Source of the DNA: Chitinophagaceae bacterium
GTDB lineage: Bacteria > Bacteroidota > Bacteroidia > Chitinophagales > UBA10324
DNA: 59,746 nucleotides
Direction: 5' to 3'
Assembly: GCA_947469485.1 (NCBI GenBank)
Contig: CANIPU010000018.1
Location: 1 to 59,746, forward strand
Below are positions 15,553-25,053 of this stretch, piece by piece. A model generated the notes under the pieces. The model was given only the letters and a program-made list of their open reading frames with translations, had not been told where the DNA came from and did not search any database. A program made the translations under genes and the position numbers. How positions within the stretch are numbered: the stretch's first letter is position 1; every line of letters begins with the position of its first letter.

Positions 15553-15883
15553 ACATTGCTTTTATAATATGACTCATAAAATATTCGGTCACTTTTCTTC
15601 TTTGAGTATAGAGTAAAATAAATTCAATAAGATATACCCCGGTTACAATAAGATAGCCTAAATAATTGCTGTTAAGAAGGTGGTTCAAAAAAGCACCTGC
15701 TAAAACAGAAAATGCTATTAATACAAATGCTAAAACCATGAATAATATAAACATGGTAAAAACAGTGCCTATTAGCCGGGCAATCTTTTCAGTTGTTTCA
15801 AGCTTTACTAATTCAATTCTTGACTCAACATAGTCAGTTGTCAGTCCTTTTAATTCGTCCCAATGTTCTTTTGCTTCAGACAT
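15536..15883 (-). CDS. Phage-holin-like/YqjE-type membrane protein
   Basis: A 115-aa protein from the ATG at 15883; the longer frame to 15922 adds residues of unlikely sequence that run into the YtxH gene. It has an N-terminal amphipathic helix (VESRIELVKLETTEKIARL) and then two membrane spans (about 35-60 and 70-90) joined by LNHLLNSNYL. This is the layout of the Phage_holin_3_6/YqjE family, which despite the name is a chromosomal envelope protein rather than a lysis protein. It sits between a YtxH-like gene and a basic coiled-coil gene. Confidence 0.78.
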   Translation of the reverse strand: MSEAKEHWDELKGLTTDYVESRIELVKLETTEKIARLIGTVFTMFILFMVLAFVLIAFSVLAGAFLNHLLNSNYLGYLIVTGVYLIEFILLYTQRRKVTEYFMSHIIKAMYEHHG

Positions 15884-15893
15884 GAAATATTTT

Positions 15894-16118
15894 TTAAGAA
15901 TTATTACTTGAAGTGGAATCACTCTTACCGGTTAAATCCTCAACAAACTGCCTTCCTTTATCTATTACATCTCCAAACTCTTTCTTAACCTTTTCTGCAG
16001 TATCTGTTAAATCGTTCAGCATTTCTTCTTTTTTATCAGAGGTCAGGAACCAGGCAACCGCACCACCCACAGCAGCGCCAACCAACATAGCTGCAATCAT
16101 TTTACTTGAATCTTTCAT
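15894..16118 (-). CDS. YtxH domain protein
   Basis: A 74-aa protein. Residues 7-25 form a glycine/alanine-rich membrane span (MIAAMLVGAAVGGAVAWFLT), followed by a basic SDKKEE boundary and a helical Lys/Asp-rich tail (LTDTAEKVKKEFGDVIDKG). This is the YtxH/gas-vesicle-like small stress-protein architecture. It is the first gene of a three-gene reverse-strand operon whose products are small envelope proteins; such sets are often induced by general stress, which is inferred here. Confidence 0.8.
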   Translation of the reverse strand: MKDSSKMIAAMLVGAAVGGAVAWFLTSDKKEEMLNDLTDTAEKVKKEFGDVIDKGRQFVEDLTGKSDSTSSNNS

Positions 16119-16194
16119 TTTATAATTATTTCAATCAATATTAATACATAACCAATAAACATTGCAATGACTTTTGTTTTCTTTGTGAATAATT

Positions 16195-17217
16195 ATGTCA
16201 AATATCAACGATTTATTTCCAGGAAAAAGCAGACAGTTCATTGTTATATCTATAATTTTTATTTTATTCATTTTTCTGGCATACAGCTTAAATGAATTTA
16301 TAACATCTTTTTTAGGAGCTCTTATTTTTTATGTATTGTTCCGTAAATTCATGCGAACACTAATTGAAAAACACAAGTGGAAAAAAGCGCTGGCTGCCAC
16401 GCTTATAATTTTTCTATCATTTTTGGTTATTATAATTCCTACTTTCGGATTACTATATGCTTTATTTGGAAAAGTTCAAACCATTTTAACCAATCCACAA
16501 GATGTTATTTTAGGCTATCATACTTTGATTGATAAATTAAACGGAGTTGTAGGCCGTGAAGTATTAAATGGCAAAGTACTTACTGATTTTACACATACAG
16601 TTGCCGCTGAAGTTCCTTCAATTTTAAATTCCACCCTACAGTTATTCGGTAATATATTGATGATGTATTTCTTTCTGTTTTATTTTCTGATTAATATCGG
16701 TAAAATAGAATCCTCACTCTTTGCATATCTTCCATTCTCAAAGGATGGAATAAATATTTTGACAAAGGAATTGCATGACATGACATTTGCAAATGCAATT
16801 GCTGTCCCAATGATTGCGTTGTGTCAAGGCATAATTGCATCAATAGGTTTTTGGATTTTCGGTTTAAATGACCCGCTGTTTTGGGGTATTATGTGTGGTT
16901 GCACAAGCATATTGCCTATTGTTGGTGCCGGTTTAATATGGGTTCCGGCTGGTATTTTTCTATTGTCTGTGGCAGAACCTTGGCATGGTGCAGGAATTTT
17001 AATTTATGGAGTAGTTGTAATTTCTACTGTAGATAATATTTTCAGATTCTTTTTTGCAAGATGGTTTGCTGATGTTCATCCGATAATCACAATTCTTGGT
17101 GTAATCATAGGTTTAAAATGGTTCGGGTTACCCGGCTTAGTCTTCGGACCTTTAGTTATTTCATATTTCTTTTTATTACTGAAAATTTACAGAAAGGAAT
17201 TTATAACAGTTGAATAG
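16195..17217 (+). CDS. AI-2E family transporter (PerM/UPF0118-type permease)
   Basis: A 340-aa inner-membrane protein with about eight spans: two at the N-terminus, a large soluble segment near 95-150, then five or six more. The C-terminal half has the family motifs: GLNDPLFWGIMCGCTSILPI, VGAGLIWVPAGIFL, DVHPIITILGVIIGLKWFGL and PGLVFGPLVISYFF. Members export varied substrates or act as sodium/proton antiporters, so the AI-2 name should not be taken literally. It is divergent from the YtxH cluster, with 76 bp between starts. Confidence 0.88.
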   Translation: MSNINDLFPGKSRQFIVISIIFILFIFLAYSLNEFITSFLGALIFYVLFRKFMRTLIEKHKWKKALAATLIIFLSFLVIIIPTFGLLYALFGKVQTILTNPQDVILGYHTLIDKLNGVVGREVLNGKVLTDFTHTVAAEVPSILNSTLQLFGNILMMYFFLFYFLINIGKIESSLFAYLPFSKDGINILTKELHDMTFANAIAVPMIALCQGIIASIGFWIFGLNDPLFWGIMCGCTSILPIVGAGLIWVPAGIFLLSVAEPWHGAGILIYGVVVISTVDNIFRFFFARWFADVHPIITILGVIIGLKWFGLPGLVFGPLVISYFFLLLKIYRKEFITVE

Positions 17218-17224
17218 ATAATTT

Positions 17225-17794
17225 TTATTGACTTTCGTTCCACCTGTAAGTTTGAACCTGTAAACCACTTAAATCAAGTACTCTGTCAATTACCGTTGCT
17301 GCCATTTCTTCAAATGATTTTGGTTTTGAATAAAAAGATGGTGATGCTGGACATATTATGCCGCCGGATTCTGTCACAATTTTCATATTGTTAATATGAA
17401 TAAGATTATATGGTGTATCACGAACCACAAGTATTAATTTTCTTCTTTCTTTCAAAATAACATCAGCAGCCCGAATAATTAAATCATCTGATGTTCCTGC
17501 AGCAATTCGACCTAATGTTCCCATAGAACATGGACAGATTATCATGGTGGTGTAACTTGCTGATCCGCTCGCAAACGGTGCCATAAAATCATTCTTTGAG
17601 TAAAAATCAAATGAAAAGTTATCGTAATCAGAATTCTCTAATTCATGCTGCCAAACAGTTTTAGCATTGTCGCTCATAATCACACCAATGGAACCAATGC
17701 TTTCCTTTAATTTTGAAAGCTTATTTAATAACACCTTAGCGTAAATACTCCCACTTGCTCCTGTAATTGCCACTACAATTTTCATTTTATTCAT
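17225..17794 (-). CDS. ubiX: UbiX-type flavin prenyltransferase
   Basis: Makes prenylated FMN, the cofactor of UbiD-type decarboxylases, from FMN and dimethylallyl phosphate. The 189-aa protein has the FMN-binding GASGSIYAKVLL near residues 12-23, the CPCSMGTLGRIAAGTSDDLI stretch, the KLILVVRDTPYN segment and the ESGGIICPASPSFY motif. No ubiD-like gene is in the window. The start is one of two ATGs nine bases apart (17794 or 17785). Confidence 0.9.
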   Translation of the reverse strand: MNKMKIVVAITGASGSIYAKVLLNKLSKLKESIGSIGVIMSDNAKTVWQHELENSDYDNFSFDFYSKNDFMAPFASGSASYTTMIICPCSMGTLGRIAAGTSDDLIIRAADVILKERRKLILVVRDTPYNLIHINNMKIVTESGGIICPASPSFYSKPKSFEEMAATVIDRVLDLSGLQVQTYRWNESQ

Positions 17795-17848
17795 ATCGTG
17801 TAAAAATAGTTTTTAGTATCAAATGCATTTACTTTCAGATTTAGGAAT

Positions 17849-17856
17849 TATTTTTG
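17849..17856 (+). promoter_or_regulatory. Possible -7 box (TATTTTTG) of the exported thioredoxin-like gene
   Basis: TAnnTTTG match 29 bp before the ATG at 17886, the same spacing as the box before the carboxylase gene at 270. No clear -33 element. Confidence 0.4.
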
Positions 17857-17885
17857 ACTGAAAGCATTCAAACAAAAACAAAACT

Positions 17886-18407
17886 ATGAAGAAAATTTCC
17901 GGACTGATTTTAATCATTATCCTTTCAATAGCAGCTCATTCCTGCTCATATGCTCAAACTGCTGAAATTAAATGGATGACATTAGCAGAGACTGAAGCGG
18001 CCATGAAGAAAAAACCAAAGAAAATATTTATTGATATTTATACAAGCTGGTGCGGGTGGTGTAAACGATTAGATGCAACTACCTATCAGGATCCGGAAGT
18101 TGTAAAATACATTAATGAAAACTTTTATTCAGTTAAACTCGATGCTGAAATGAAAGAACCTGTTACCTATCAAGGTAAGGAGTACACTTTTGATGCATCC
18201 CGAAAAATGAACCTCGTTGCTTCGCAGTTTATGGGGGCCAGCAGCGGATATCCTACTCTTACTTATTTGGATGAGAATTTCAGGGTTTTAACAGTTAACC
18301 CAGGGTATGTTGAGGCACCAATGTTTATGAAAACCTTAAAATATTATGGCGATAATTATTACCTGAACATGGATGTAAGTAAGTATTTATCCGAAGTAGC
18401 AAAGTAA
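17886..18407 (+). CDS. Exported thioredoxin-fold protein (DUF255/thioredoxin_7-like)
   Basis: A 173-aa protein with a signal peptide (residues 1-24, cleavage near SYAQ). The thioredoxin-like domain has WCGWC at 55-59 in the context IDIYTSWCGWCKRLD, then a cis-proline region SGYPTLTYLDENF. The CGWC centre and the long insertion (VTYQGKEYTFDASRKMNLV) fit the thioredoxin_7 group, which reduces or monitors disulfides outside the cytoplasm. A cysteine at position 20 sits in a poor lipobox, so lipidation is unlikely. It is monocistronic and followed by a strong terminator. Confidence 0.87.
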   Translation: MKKISGLILIIILSIAAHSCSYAQTAEIKWMTLAETEAAMKKKPKKIFIDIYTSWCGWCKRLDATTYQDPEVVKYINENFYSVKLDAEMKEPVTYQGKEYTFDASRKMNLVASQFMGASSGYPTLTYLDENFRVLTVNPGYVEAPMFMKTLKYYGDNYYLNMDVSKYLSEVAK

Positions 18408-18427
18408 TAAATTTAAAACTCGTTTAG

Positions 18428-18467
18428 AAACCCCGGTTCATTAATTTGAATCGGGGTTTTGTTTTTT
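18428..18467 (+). terminator. Intrinsic terminator after the thioredoxin-like gene
   Basis: The arm AAACCCCGGTTCA (18428-18440) pairs with TGAATCGGGGTTT (18447-18459) over 13 positions with one G-U; T-runs follow to 18468. Confidence 0.88.
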
Positions 18468-18489
18468 TATAGCTTATCAGTTCAATGGT

Positions 18490-18497
18490 TATTTTTG
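18490..18497 (+). promoter_or_regulatory. Possible -7 box (TATTTTTG) of the DUF3822-rsmD-coaD operon
   Basis: TAnnTTTG match 15 bp before the ATG at 18512 and overlapping the alternative upstream start at 18485. If used, transcription would begin near 18504, which favours 18512 as the true start. Confidence 0.4.
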
Positions 18498-18511
18498 GCA
18501 ACGATACATCT

Positions 18512-19378
18512 ATGTCATTGCTCGAAACCAAGAAACATATTCAATCCGGAATTACTCTTAATGATAAGAGTTTTAAAACCAAGTTAGCCACAAACTTTCG
18601 GTTATCTGTTTATTTAAATAATGATCAATTGGCGTATTGCGTTACTGATATTCTCAGTAGAAAATTATTGTGTCTTAAATCATATAACTTCTTCAATATT
18701 ATTAATAAAGCAGAGTATAACGATACCTTGAAACAAATGATTGCAGATGATGAAATACTTCATTTGCCTTATGGAAAAGTTAATATTCATTTATTAACGG
18801 ACTGTTTTACATTAATTCCGGAACCATTGTTTGAAGAAACTAAAAGCCACGAAATTTTAGACTTTAACCAGCAAAAAATTAATTCGGTTAATGTTAAACA
18901 TGAACCGATTATTAAAACCGAAGCAATAATTGTTTATGGAATTAATGCTGAAACTGAATTGGTTTTGAATTCCTTTTATCCAAAATCAAAATTATTTCAT
19001 TCAGCTTCGTCATTAATAGAAACCTGGCTAACGCCAAATTCAGAAGGTGAAATACTTCACTGTTATGTTCAAGCATCAACAATTCAAATAGCCTACATAA
19101 AACATGCGCAGTTAAAATTTTTTAATATCTATCAATACAAGACTCCTGAGGATTTTATTTACTATTTAATGAATGTTGTAAATCATTTATCCCTTGATCA
19201 GAACAAAATAAATTTACAGTTTAGTGGTGAGGTAGTAACAGAATCAGGGATTTATAAACTTGCATATAAATATATTAGAAACATACTTTTTTCTCAGCGC
19301 CCTAAATGGGTTCAGGTTTCTGATGAAATGGTATTTCCAGGACATTTTTATTACAACCTTTTTTGTATTGAATCATGA
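18512..19378 (+). CDS. DUF3822 family protein
   Basis: A 288-aa protein from the ATG at 18512 (nine residues shorter than the longest frame, whose start lies on a promoter-like element). The family is restricted mainly to Bacteroidota and typically precedes rsmD and coaD, as here. It has an actin/ASKHA-like alternation of beta strands (LSVYLNNDQLAYCVTDI, EAIIVYGINAETELVLNSF, EILHCYVQASTIQIAYIKH). Biochemical function is unknown. Its stop overlaps the rsmD start as ATGA. Confidence 0.82.
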   Translation: MSLLETKKHIQSGITLNDKSFKTKLATNFRLSVYLNNDQLAYCVTDILSRKLLCLKSYNFFNIINKAEYNDTLKQMIADDEILHLPYGKVNIHLLTDCFTLIPEPLFEETKSHEILDFNQQKINSVNVKHEPIIKTEAIIVYGINAETELVLNSFYPKSKLFHSASSLIETWLTPNSEGEILHCYVQASTIQIAYIKHAQLKFFNIYQYKTPEDFIYYLMNVVNHLSLDQNKINLQFSGEVVTESGIYKLAYKYIRNILFSQRPKWVQVSDEMVFPGHFYYNLFCIES

Positions 19379-19938
19379 GAGTAGTAAGTGGGTCTTTAAA
19401 AGGAAGGCGATTTCATCCTCCGCAAAACATTCCAACACGACCAACAACTGATTTTGCTAAAACTGGATTGTTTAATATCCTAAATAATAATTTTGATTTT
19501 AATGAAATAAGTTTTCTCGATTTGTTTGCAGGTACCGGTAGTATTTCATATGAAATGGGAAGTCGGGGATGTCAGAGAATACTTGCAATTGAGAATGATT
19601 TTAAATGTTCATCTTTTATTAATCAAACAAAAAATGAATGGAAACTTCCTATTGATGTTATGAAAATGGATGTTTTTAAATTTATAAATAACTGCAATGA
19701 AAAGTTTGATTTAATTTTTGCTGACCCTCCTTATACACTCGAGAATATTGATTTATTACCTGAATTAATTTTGGAGAAAAAAAAACTATTAAAACCTGAT
19801 GGCTGGTTTATTTTAGAAACATCACATAAACATCAATACGCAGGTCATCCAAATTTATTCAGAGTTAAGAATTATGGTGAAATACATTTTCATATCTTCA
19901 CTTCCGAACCAGTACCTATTCAAAAAACCGAAGAATGA
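19375..19938 (+). CDS. rsmD: 16S rRNA (guanine966-N2)-methyltransferase RsmD
   Basis: Methylates G966 in small-subunit rRNA using S-adenosylmethionine. The 187-aa protein begins with the family motif MRVVSGSLKGRRF, has the SAM-binding LDLFAGTGSISYE near 48-60, and the catalytic DPPY at 117-120. It overlaps DUF3822 upstream and coaD downstream by four bases each (ATGA), so the three genes are translationally coupled. Confidence 0.93.
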   Translation: MRVVSGSLKGRRFHPPQNIPTRPTTDFAKTGLFNILNNNFDFNEISFLDLFAGTGSISYEMGSRGCQRILAIENDFKCSSFINQTKNEWKLPIDVMKMDVFKFINNCNEKFDLIFADPPYTLENIDLLPELILEKKKLLKPDGWFILETSHKHQYAGHPNLFRVKNYGEIHFHIFTSEPVPIQKTEE

Positions 19939-20405
19939 AAATTGCAGTTTTTCCGGGATCTTTTGATCCTTTTACCATTGGTCATGAAGACATAATCCGC
20001 AGAGCGCTTCCTTTGTTTGACCAACTAATTGTAGCAATTGGATATAACTCAACAAAAAAAAGTATGTTTGATTACGAAGTTCGTTTGAAATGGATTGAGG
20101 AAATATTTACTGATGAAAATAAAGTAATTGTTGAAGCATATGAAGGTCTAACTGTTGACTTTTGTTTAGAACAAAAAGCAAATTACATTTTAAGAGGATT
20201 GCGATCTTCAGTTGATTTTGAATTTGAGAAAGCTATCGGTCAAATGAACCAGTCTTTACAACCATCACTGGAAACACTTGTTCTTCTTTCACGACCAGAA
20301 CACAGTCATATAAACAGCACAATAATCAGAGATATTATTTTGCACCAGGGCGATGTAAGTGCTTATGTTCCTAAAGTTGTAAGTAATTATTTAAAAGGTC
20401 TTTAG
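19935..20405 (+). CDS. coaD: Phosphopantetheine adenylyltransferase
   Basis: Fourth step of coenzyme A synthesis, making dephospho-CoA from 4'-phosphopantetheine and ATP. The 156-aa protein has the nucleotidyl-transferase motif FPGSFDPFTIGH at 6-17 and the second motif INSTIIRDI near residue 130. ILRGLRSSVDFEFE is also a family hallmark. It is the last gene of the DUF3822-rsmD-coaD operon and converges on aroC. Confidence 0.96.
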   Translation: MKIAVFPGSFDPFTIGHEDIIRRALPLFDQLIVAIGYNSTKKSMFDYEVRLKWIEEIFTDENKVIVEAYEGLTVDFCLEQKANYILRGLRSSVDFEFEKAIGQMNQSLQPSLETLVLLSRPEHSHINSTIIRDIILHQGDVSAYVPKVVSNYLKGL

Positions 20406-20417
20406 ATTTTATCAAAA

Positions 20418-21497
20418 TCAATATCTGCTAATCTTATTTCTTAAATAAAAATCAGCCAAAACAATCGCAGTCATAGCTTCCACAATCGGTACTGCACGAG
20501 GCAGCACACAAGGATCATGGCGACCTCTAGCTTCCAATTCAACTTCTTCACCTTCTGAATTAATAGTTGTTTGAATTTTACTTATTGTAGCAGTTGGCTT
20601 AAATGCCACATTAAAGTAAATATCCATTCCATTACTTATTCCCCCTTGAATACCACCAGAGAAATTTGTTTTTGTAAAAGGTATTCCAAGTTTCATTTCA
20701 AAAGCATCATTATGTTCTGAACCCTTCATTGCAGAACCGGCGAAACCGCTTCCATATTCAAAACCATGAACCGCATTGATACTGAAAATTGCTTTAGCTA
20801 AATCAGCTTGTAATTTATCAAATACAGGTTCCCCTAAACCAATAGGAACATTTTTTATTACACAAGAAATTATTCCTCCTAAAGAATCACCTTCAGCTTT
20901 GGCTTTCATAATCTCTTCCTGCATTTTTTGTGCAATTATTTCATCCGGGCATCTAACTAAATTTGAATCAACATTATTCAAATCAATCTCTGAATAGTTT
21001 TTCTCCAGTTTTATTTTTCCAACTTCCTTTACATAGGCGGTTATAGTTAATCCTGCTTGTTTTAAAAGCAATTGCGCAAAGGCTCCTGCTGCAACGGATG
21101 AGGCGGTTACACGAGCAGAAGATCTTCCACCTCCTCTGTAATCTCTCATTCCATATTTAGCTTCATAGGTATAATCAGCATGCGAAGGGCGAAAAATGTT
21201 TTTCATCTCTTCATAATCCTGAGGTTTAGCATCAGTATTATTTATAAGCAGACAAATGGGGGTTCCAAGTGTCTTTCCTTCAAATACTCCTGAGAGTATA
21301 TAAATTTTATCACTTTCATTTCGCTGAGTAGTAATAACAGATTGTCCCGGTTTTCTTCTGTCAAGCTGATGTTGAACAAAACTCTCATCTATTTCCAAAC
21401 CAGCCGGGCACCCGTCAATCACTGCTCCAATAGCTACTCCATGAGATTCTCCGAAAGTGGTCACCTTAAATAATTCTCCAATACTGTTTCCTGCCAT
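20418..21497 (-). CDS. aroC: Chorismate synthase
   Basis: Last shikimate step: converts EPSP to chorismate with reduced FMN. The 359-aa protein contains [46 protein letters not shown] and [18 protein letters not shown], all FMN/substrate-site motifs. It is monocistronic, divergent from hutI, and separated from aroA/aroB by about 16 kb. Confidence 0.96.
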   Translation of the reverse strand: MAGNSIGELFKVTTFGESHGVAIGAVIDGCPAGLEIDESFVQHQLDRRKPGQSVITTQRNESDKIYILSGVFEGKTLGTPICLLINNTDAKPQDYEEMKNIFRPSHADYTYEAKYGMRDYRGGGRSSARVTASSVAAGAFAQLLLKQAGLTITAYVKEVGKIKLEKNYSEIDLNNVDSNLVRCPDEIIAQKMQEEIMKAKAEGDSLGGIISCVIKNVPIGLGEPVFDKLQADLAKAIFSINAVHGFEYGSGFAGSAMKGSEHNDAFEMKLGIPFTKTNFSGGIQGGISNGMDIYFNVAFKPTATISKIQTTINSEGEEVELEARGRHDPCVLPRAVPIVEAMTAIVLADFYLRNKISRY

Positions 21498-21522
21498 AGC
21501 GAATGATAATTTTCTTTCTTTG

Positions 21523-21530
21523 CAAAACTA
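21523..21530 (-). promoter_or_regulatory. Possible -7 box (TAGTTTTG) of aroC
   Basis: Reverse-strand TAnnTTTG match followed by C, 26 bp before the aroC ATG, inside the 48-bp gap shared with hutI. Confidence 0.4.
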
Positions 21531-21545
21531 AAACGGAATTCAAAG

Positions 21546-22787
21546 ATGAGTTTATTAATTAAAAATATAAAAGCACTCACCGGTATTCATCCGAAAGGGA
21601 AATTATTATTGAAAGGAAGTGAGCTAAATGAATTTCCATTCATTGAAAATGCTTATTTGCTGACAGACGGAGACAGAATAAAATCATTCGGAAAGATGGA
21701 AGATATCTCATCGGAAAATATTCCAAATGATGCGCAAGTAATAGATTGTAAAGGGAAATTTGTTTTACCTTCTTTCTGCGATTCTCATACTCATTTAGTT
21801 TTCGCCACTACAAGAGAATCAGAATTCGTTGATAAAATAAATGGATTCACATACGAGCAAATAGCTGCTAATGGTGGTGGTATATTAAATTCCGCAAAAA
21901 AAATAGCTGCTGCTGATGAAGAAGAATTGATTGAAGGCGCACTAAAAAGGATACAAGAGGTTCAATTACAAGGAACCGGAGCAATAGAAATAAAAAGCGG
22001 TTATGGATTATCTATTGAAGCAGAATTGAAAATGCTTCGTGTGATTCAAAAGCTGAAAATACTTTCACCGCTTGCAATTAAAAGCACATACTTAGGGGCA
22101 CATGCAATTCCGCTTGAATTCAAAAACAATCGAAATGAATACATCAGAATCATTATTGAAGAAATGATGCCCAGAATTGCAGATGAAGGTTTGGCTGATT
22201 ATTGCGATGTGTTTTGTGAAAATGGATTTTACACGCCTGAGGAAACAGATAAAATTTTGCAAGCTGGATTGAAGTATAATCTCAAACCCAAAATTCATGC
22301 TAACCAATTATCAATCTCCGGAGGTGTGCAGGCAGGTGTTCGCAACAATGCAATCAGTGTAGATCATTTGGAAAATATTGGTGATGCTGAAATTTCAGTT
22401 TTGAAAAATTCTAACACAATCGCAACAATGCTTCCTTCAGCAGCATTCTTTTTACGATTGCCTTACCCGCCAGCACGAAAAATGATTGAAGAGAATTTAA
22501 CAATTGCTCTGGCAACAGATTTTAATCCCGGGTCTTCGCCATCTGGCAGAATGAGTTTTGTGATTTCACTTGCATGCATTCAAATGAAAATGACACCTGA
22601 AGAAGCAATTAATGCTTCTACCCTCAACGGAGCTGCTGCTATGGAGCTCTCAGATAATCTTGGTTCAATTGCAGTAGGTAAAAAAGCAAATCTTATTGTC
22701 ACAAAAGAAATTTCTTCAATCGCAAATATTCCTTATTTCTTTGGCAGTGATTGTATTGATTCAGTGATTATTAATGGGAAAAAATAA
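21546..22787 (+). CDS. hutI: Imidazolonepropionase
   Basis: Third step of histidine degradation: hydrolyses imidazolonepropionate to N-formimino-L-glutamate. The 413-aa amidohydrolase has the metal-binding CDSHTHLVFATTRESEF, EIKSGYGLSIEAELKML, HAIPLEF, KIHANQLS, VDHLENI and ATDFNPGSSPS motifs in the expected order. The rest of the histidine pathway is not in the window. Its 3' end converges on the RNase R gene 12 bp away. Confidence 0.95.
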   Translation: MSLLIKNIKALTGIHPKGKLLLKGSELNEFPFIENAYLLTDGDRIKSFGKMEDISSENIPNDAQVIDCKGKFVLPSFCDSHTHLVFATTRESEFVDKINGFTYEQIAANGGGILNSAKKIAAADEEELIEGALKRIQEVQLQGTGAIEIKSGYGLSIEAELKMLRVIQKLKILSPLAIKSTYLGAHAIPLEFKNNRNEYIRIIIEEMMPRIADEGLADYCDVFCENGFYTPEETDKILQAGLKYNLKPKIHANQLSISGGVQAGVRNNAISVDHLENIGDAEISVLKNSNTIATMLPSAAFFLRLPYPPARKMIEENLTIALATDFNPGSSPSGRMSFVISLACIQMKMTPEEAINASTLNGAAAMELSDNLGSIAVGKKANLIVTKEISSIANIPYFFGSDCIDSVIINGKK

Positions 22788-22799
22788 GAACCGGAATAT

Positions 22800-24986
22800 T
22801 TAATAAATATCATCGGTTAAAACCATAAGATCAATTTGCTTTTTCTCAATATTGGTTTTCAATAAGCGAACTCTTACTTTTTCGCCTAAACGAAACTTGT
22901 GACCGTATTTTTTTCCAATTAACTGATGATGCTTTTCATCATAAGAATAAAAATCTCCTTTTATACTGTTAATCTTTATTAAGCCTTCACACTTTGTTTC
23001 AATAATCTCAGCAAAGAACCCAAAGTTTGTAACTCCTGTAATGAGCGCATCAAAATCTTTTCCAACTTTGGTTTCCATAAACTCTACCTGCTTGTATTTT
23101 ACGGATGCTCTTTCGGCTTCTGATGCATTGCGTTCCATTGCTGAACTATGCTTGCATTTATCTTCCAGTAACTTATCCTCCTGATAATTACCATCTAAAA
23201 CCTGCGCGAGAATTCGATGACTCATTACATCAGGATACCTGCGAATTGGTGAAGTAAAATGTGTGTAGTGCGGGAATGCTAAACCATAGTGTCCGATATT
23301 TTCTGATGAATAAATTGCTTTAGCCATGGTACGGATTCCTAGACTTTCGAGCATGTACTGTTCAGGCTTGCCTTTTATTTCTTCCAATAACTTATTGAAT
23401 GCTTTGGCAATATGGCTCGGTGTGCTGAGATTCATTTTGTGCCCGAATGCCAAGGCGGTTTCGCCAAATGCTTTAATCTTTTCATCATTTGGAATATCAT
23501 GAATGCGGTAAACAAATTTTACAGGCTTACCACTAACTTTTTTCTTATTTACAAACTCAGCAACTTTTTTATTGGCGAGTAACATAAAATCTTCTACCAA
23601 AAAGTGAGTGTCTTTCCTTTCCTTAATGATTATTCCAATTGGTTTTTTATCTGCATCCAATTGAAATTTAATTTCTGTTGAATCGAAATTGATACTTCCA
23701 TTCTTAAATCTTTTATCACGCAACTTGTACGCAAGTGAATTCAATGTTTTTAATTCATGACTGAAAATTTCTAATTCACCTTCCAATACTTTTTGGGCTT
23801 CTTCGTAAGTGAATCGTTTATCGGAATGAATAACTGTTCTTCCGTACCACTCATTTATTATCTCCGCTTCTTCTGTCATTTCAAAAACTGCCGAGAAACT
23901 CAGCTTGTCTTCATTGGGGCGAAGCGAACACAACTCGTTTGATAACCGCTCCGGATACATGGTAACAGTGCGGTCAACTAAATATACCGAAGTTGCTCTT
24001 GAATACGCTTCCTTATCCATCTCTGTCCCGGGAATGGCATAGTGCGATACATCGGCAATGTGCACTCCTACTTCATAATTTCCATTGGGTAATTTCTGAA
24101 ATGATAATGCGTCGTCAAAATCTTTTGCATCTTCAGGGTCAATAGTAACAGTAGTAATTTTTCTGAAATCTCGGCGCTTTGCAATTTCCTCTTCACTTAT
24201 TTTATCGGGCAACAATGCAGCTTCGGCTAAAACTTCCTTTGTAAAATTTAATTTGAAATCATACTCCAATAAAATGGAATGCATTTCCACATCGTTGGTT
24301 CCTGCAGGCCCTAGTACAAGTGATACCATTCCTGTGGGGTGTTTAGCACCTGTAACCCATTCGGTCATTCGGACCAACACTTTATCTTTTGGCTTGGCAC
24401 CTTCTAATTTATCGGCAGGAATTAAAAATGTAACGGGAAACTGCGGTAGGTCCGGAACCATTAAATACTTTCCTTCATCAAAATGAATGGTGCCGGCATA
24501 GTTTTCCTGTGCACGCTTAACTACCTCAATTACCTTTCCTTCCAATCTGGATTTCCTTTTTATTGGAAACAGACGAACCCTTACTGTATCTCCTTCAAAT
24601 GCTTTTCCTGTGTTTCGGAAATCAATGGCGATATCCTTTTTGCTTTCAGGGGTCATTACCCAGGCATTTCTGCTTTGCGTAAATTCAATCACTCCTTCAA
24701 ATACATTACCTGATTGAGGAGCTACCGGGTTTTCACCGTTTGCTATTTCAGTTTCTTTCTTTTTTTCATTTGAAAGAAATATTACAGTTCCTCTTTTAGT
24801 TAACCGGTTTTCACTCACCAAAATATTAACCGCTGCATGCAGTTGCTCAGCAGTATGCTGGTGTTTTAATTTTTTCTTTATTTGTTTGAATGATAATTTC
24901 GGTTCTCCTGATTTTAAAAAAACTTTAATTACTTCTTCCATTATAGCGGAAGGAATTTTTACTTCTTCTTTATTATTTTCTGACAT
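22800..24986 (-). CDS. rnr: Ribonuclease R
   Basis: Processive 3'-5' exoribonuclease that degrades structured RNA. The 728-aa protein starts at ATG 24986 (a longer frame adds eight unlikely residues). In order: an N-terminal winged-helix region, two cold-shock/OB domains (around residues 85-230), the RNB catalytic domain with IDPEDAKDFDDALSF and HIADVSHY, and a C-terminal S1 domain (FDALITGVTNFGFFAEI). It lies 67 bp downstream of the TerC gene on the same strand and may be co-transcribed. Confidence 0.94.
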   Translation of the reverse strand: MSENNKEEVKIPSAIMEEVIKVFLKSGEPKLSFKQIKKKLKHQHTAEQLHAAVNILVSENRLTKRGTVIFLSNEKKKETEIANGENPVAPQSGNVFEGVIEFTQSRNAWVMTPESKKDIAIDFRNTGKAFEGDTVRVRLFPIKRKSRLEGKVIEVVKRAQENYAGTIHFDEGKYLMVPDLPQFPVTFLIPADKLEGAKPKDKVLVRMTEWVTGAKHPTGMVSLVLGPAGTNDVEMHSILLEYDFKLNFTKEVLAEAALLPDKISEEEIAKRRDFRKITTVTIDPEDAKDFDDALSFQKLPNGNYEVGVHIADVSHYAIPGTEMDKEAYSRATSVYLVDRTVTMYPERLSNELCSLRPNEDKLSFSAVFEMTEEAEIINEWYGRTVIHSDKRFTYEEAQKVLEGELEIFSHELKTLNSLAYKLRDKRFKNGSINFDSTEIKFQLDADKKPIGIIIKERKDTHFLVEDFMLLANKKVAEFVNKKKVSGKPVKFVYRIHDIPNDEKIKAFGETALAFGHKMNLSTPSHIAKAFNKLLEEIKGKPEQYMLESLGIRTMAKAIYSSENIGHYGLAFPHYTHFTSPIRRYPDVMSHRILAQVLDGNYQEDKLLEDKCKHSSAMERNASEAERASVKYKQVEFMETKVGKDFDALITGVTNFGFFAEIIETKCEGLIKINSIKGDFYSYDEKHHQLIGKKYGHKFRLGEKVRVRLLKTNIEKKQIDLMVLTDDIY

Positions 24987-25053
24987 ATGTATCAGGCAAA
25001 GGTAGAACAATCAATTATAAATTGATTTTACATAACCAACACTTAATAAAACC

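Noticed and set aside
15536-15922. Prophage holin
   Set aside because: No other phage genes are present; the YqjE-type holin-like family is chromosomal and sits here with YtxH-like genes.
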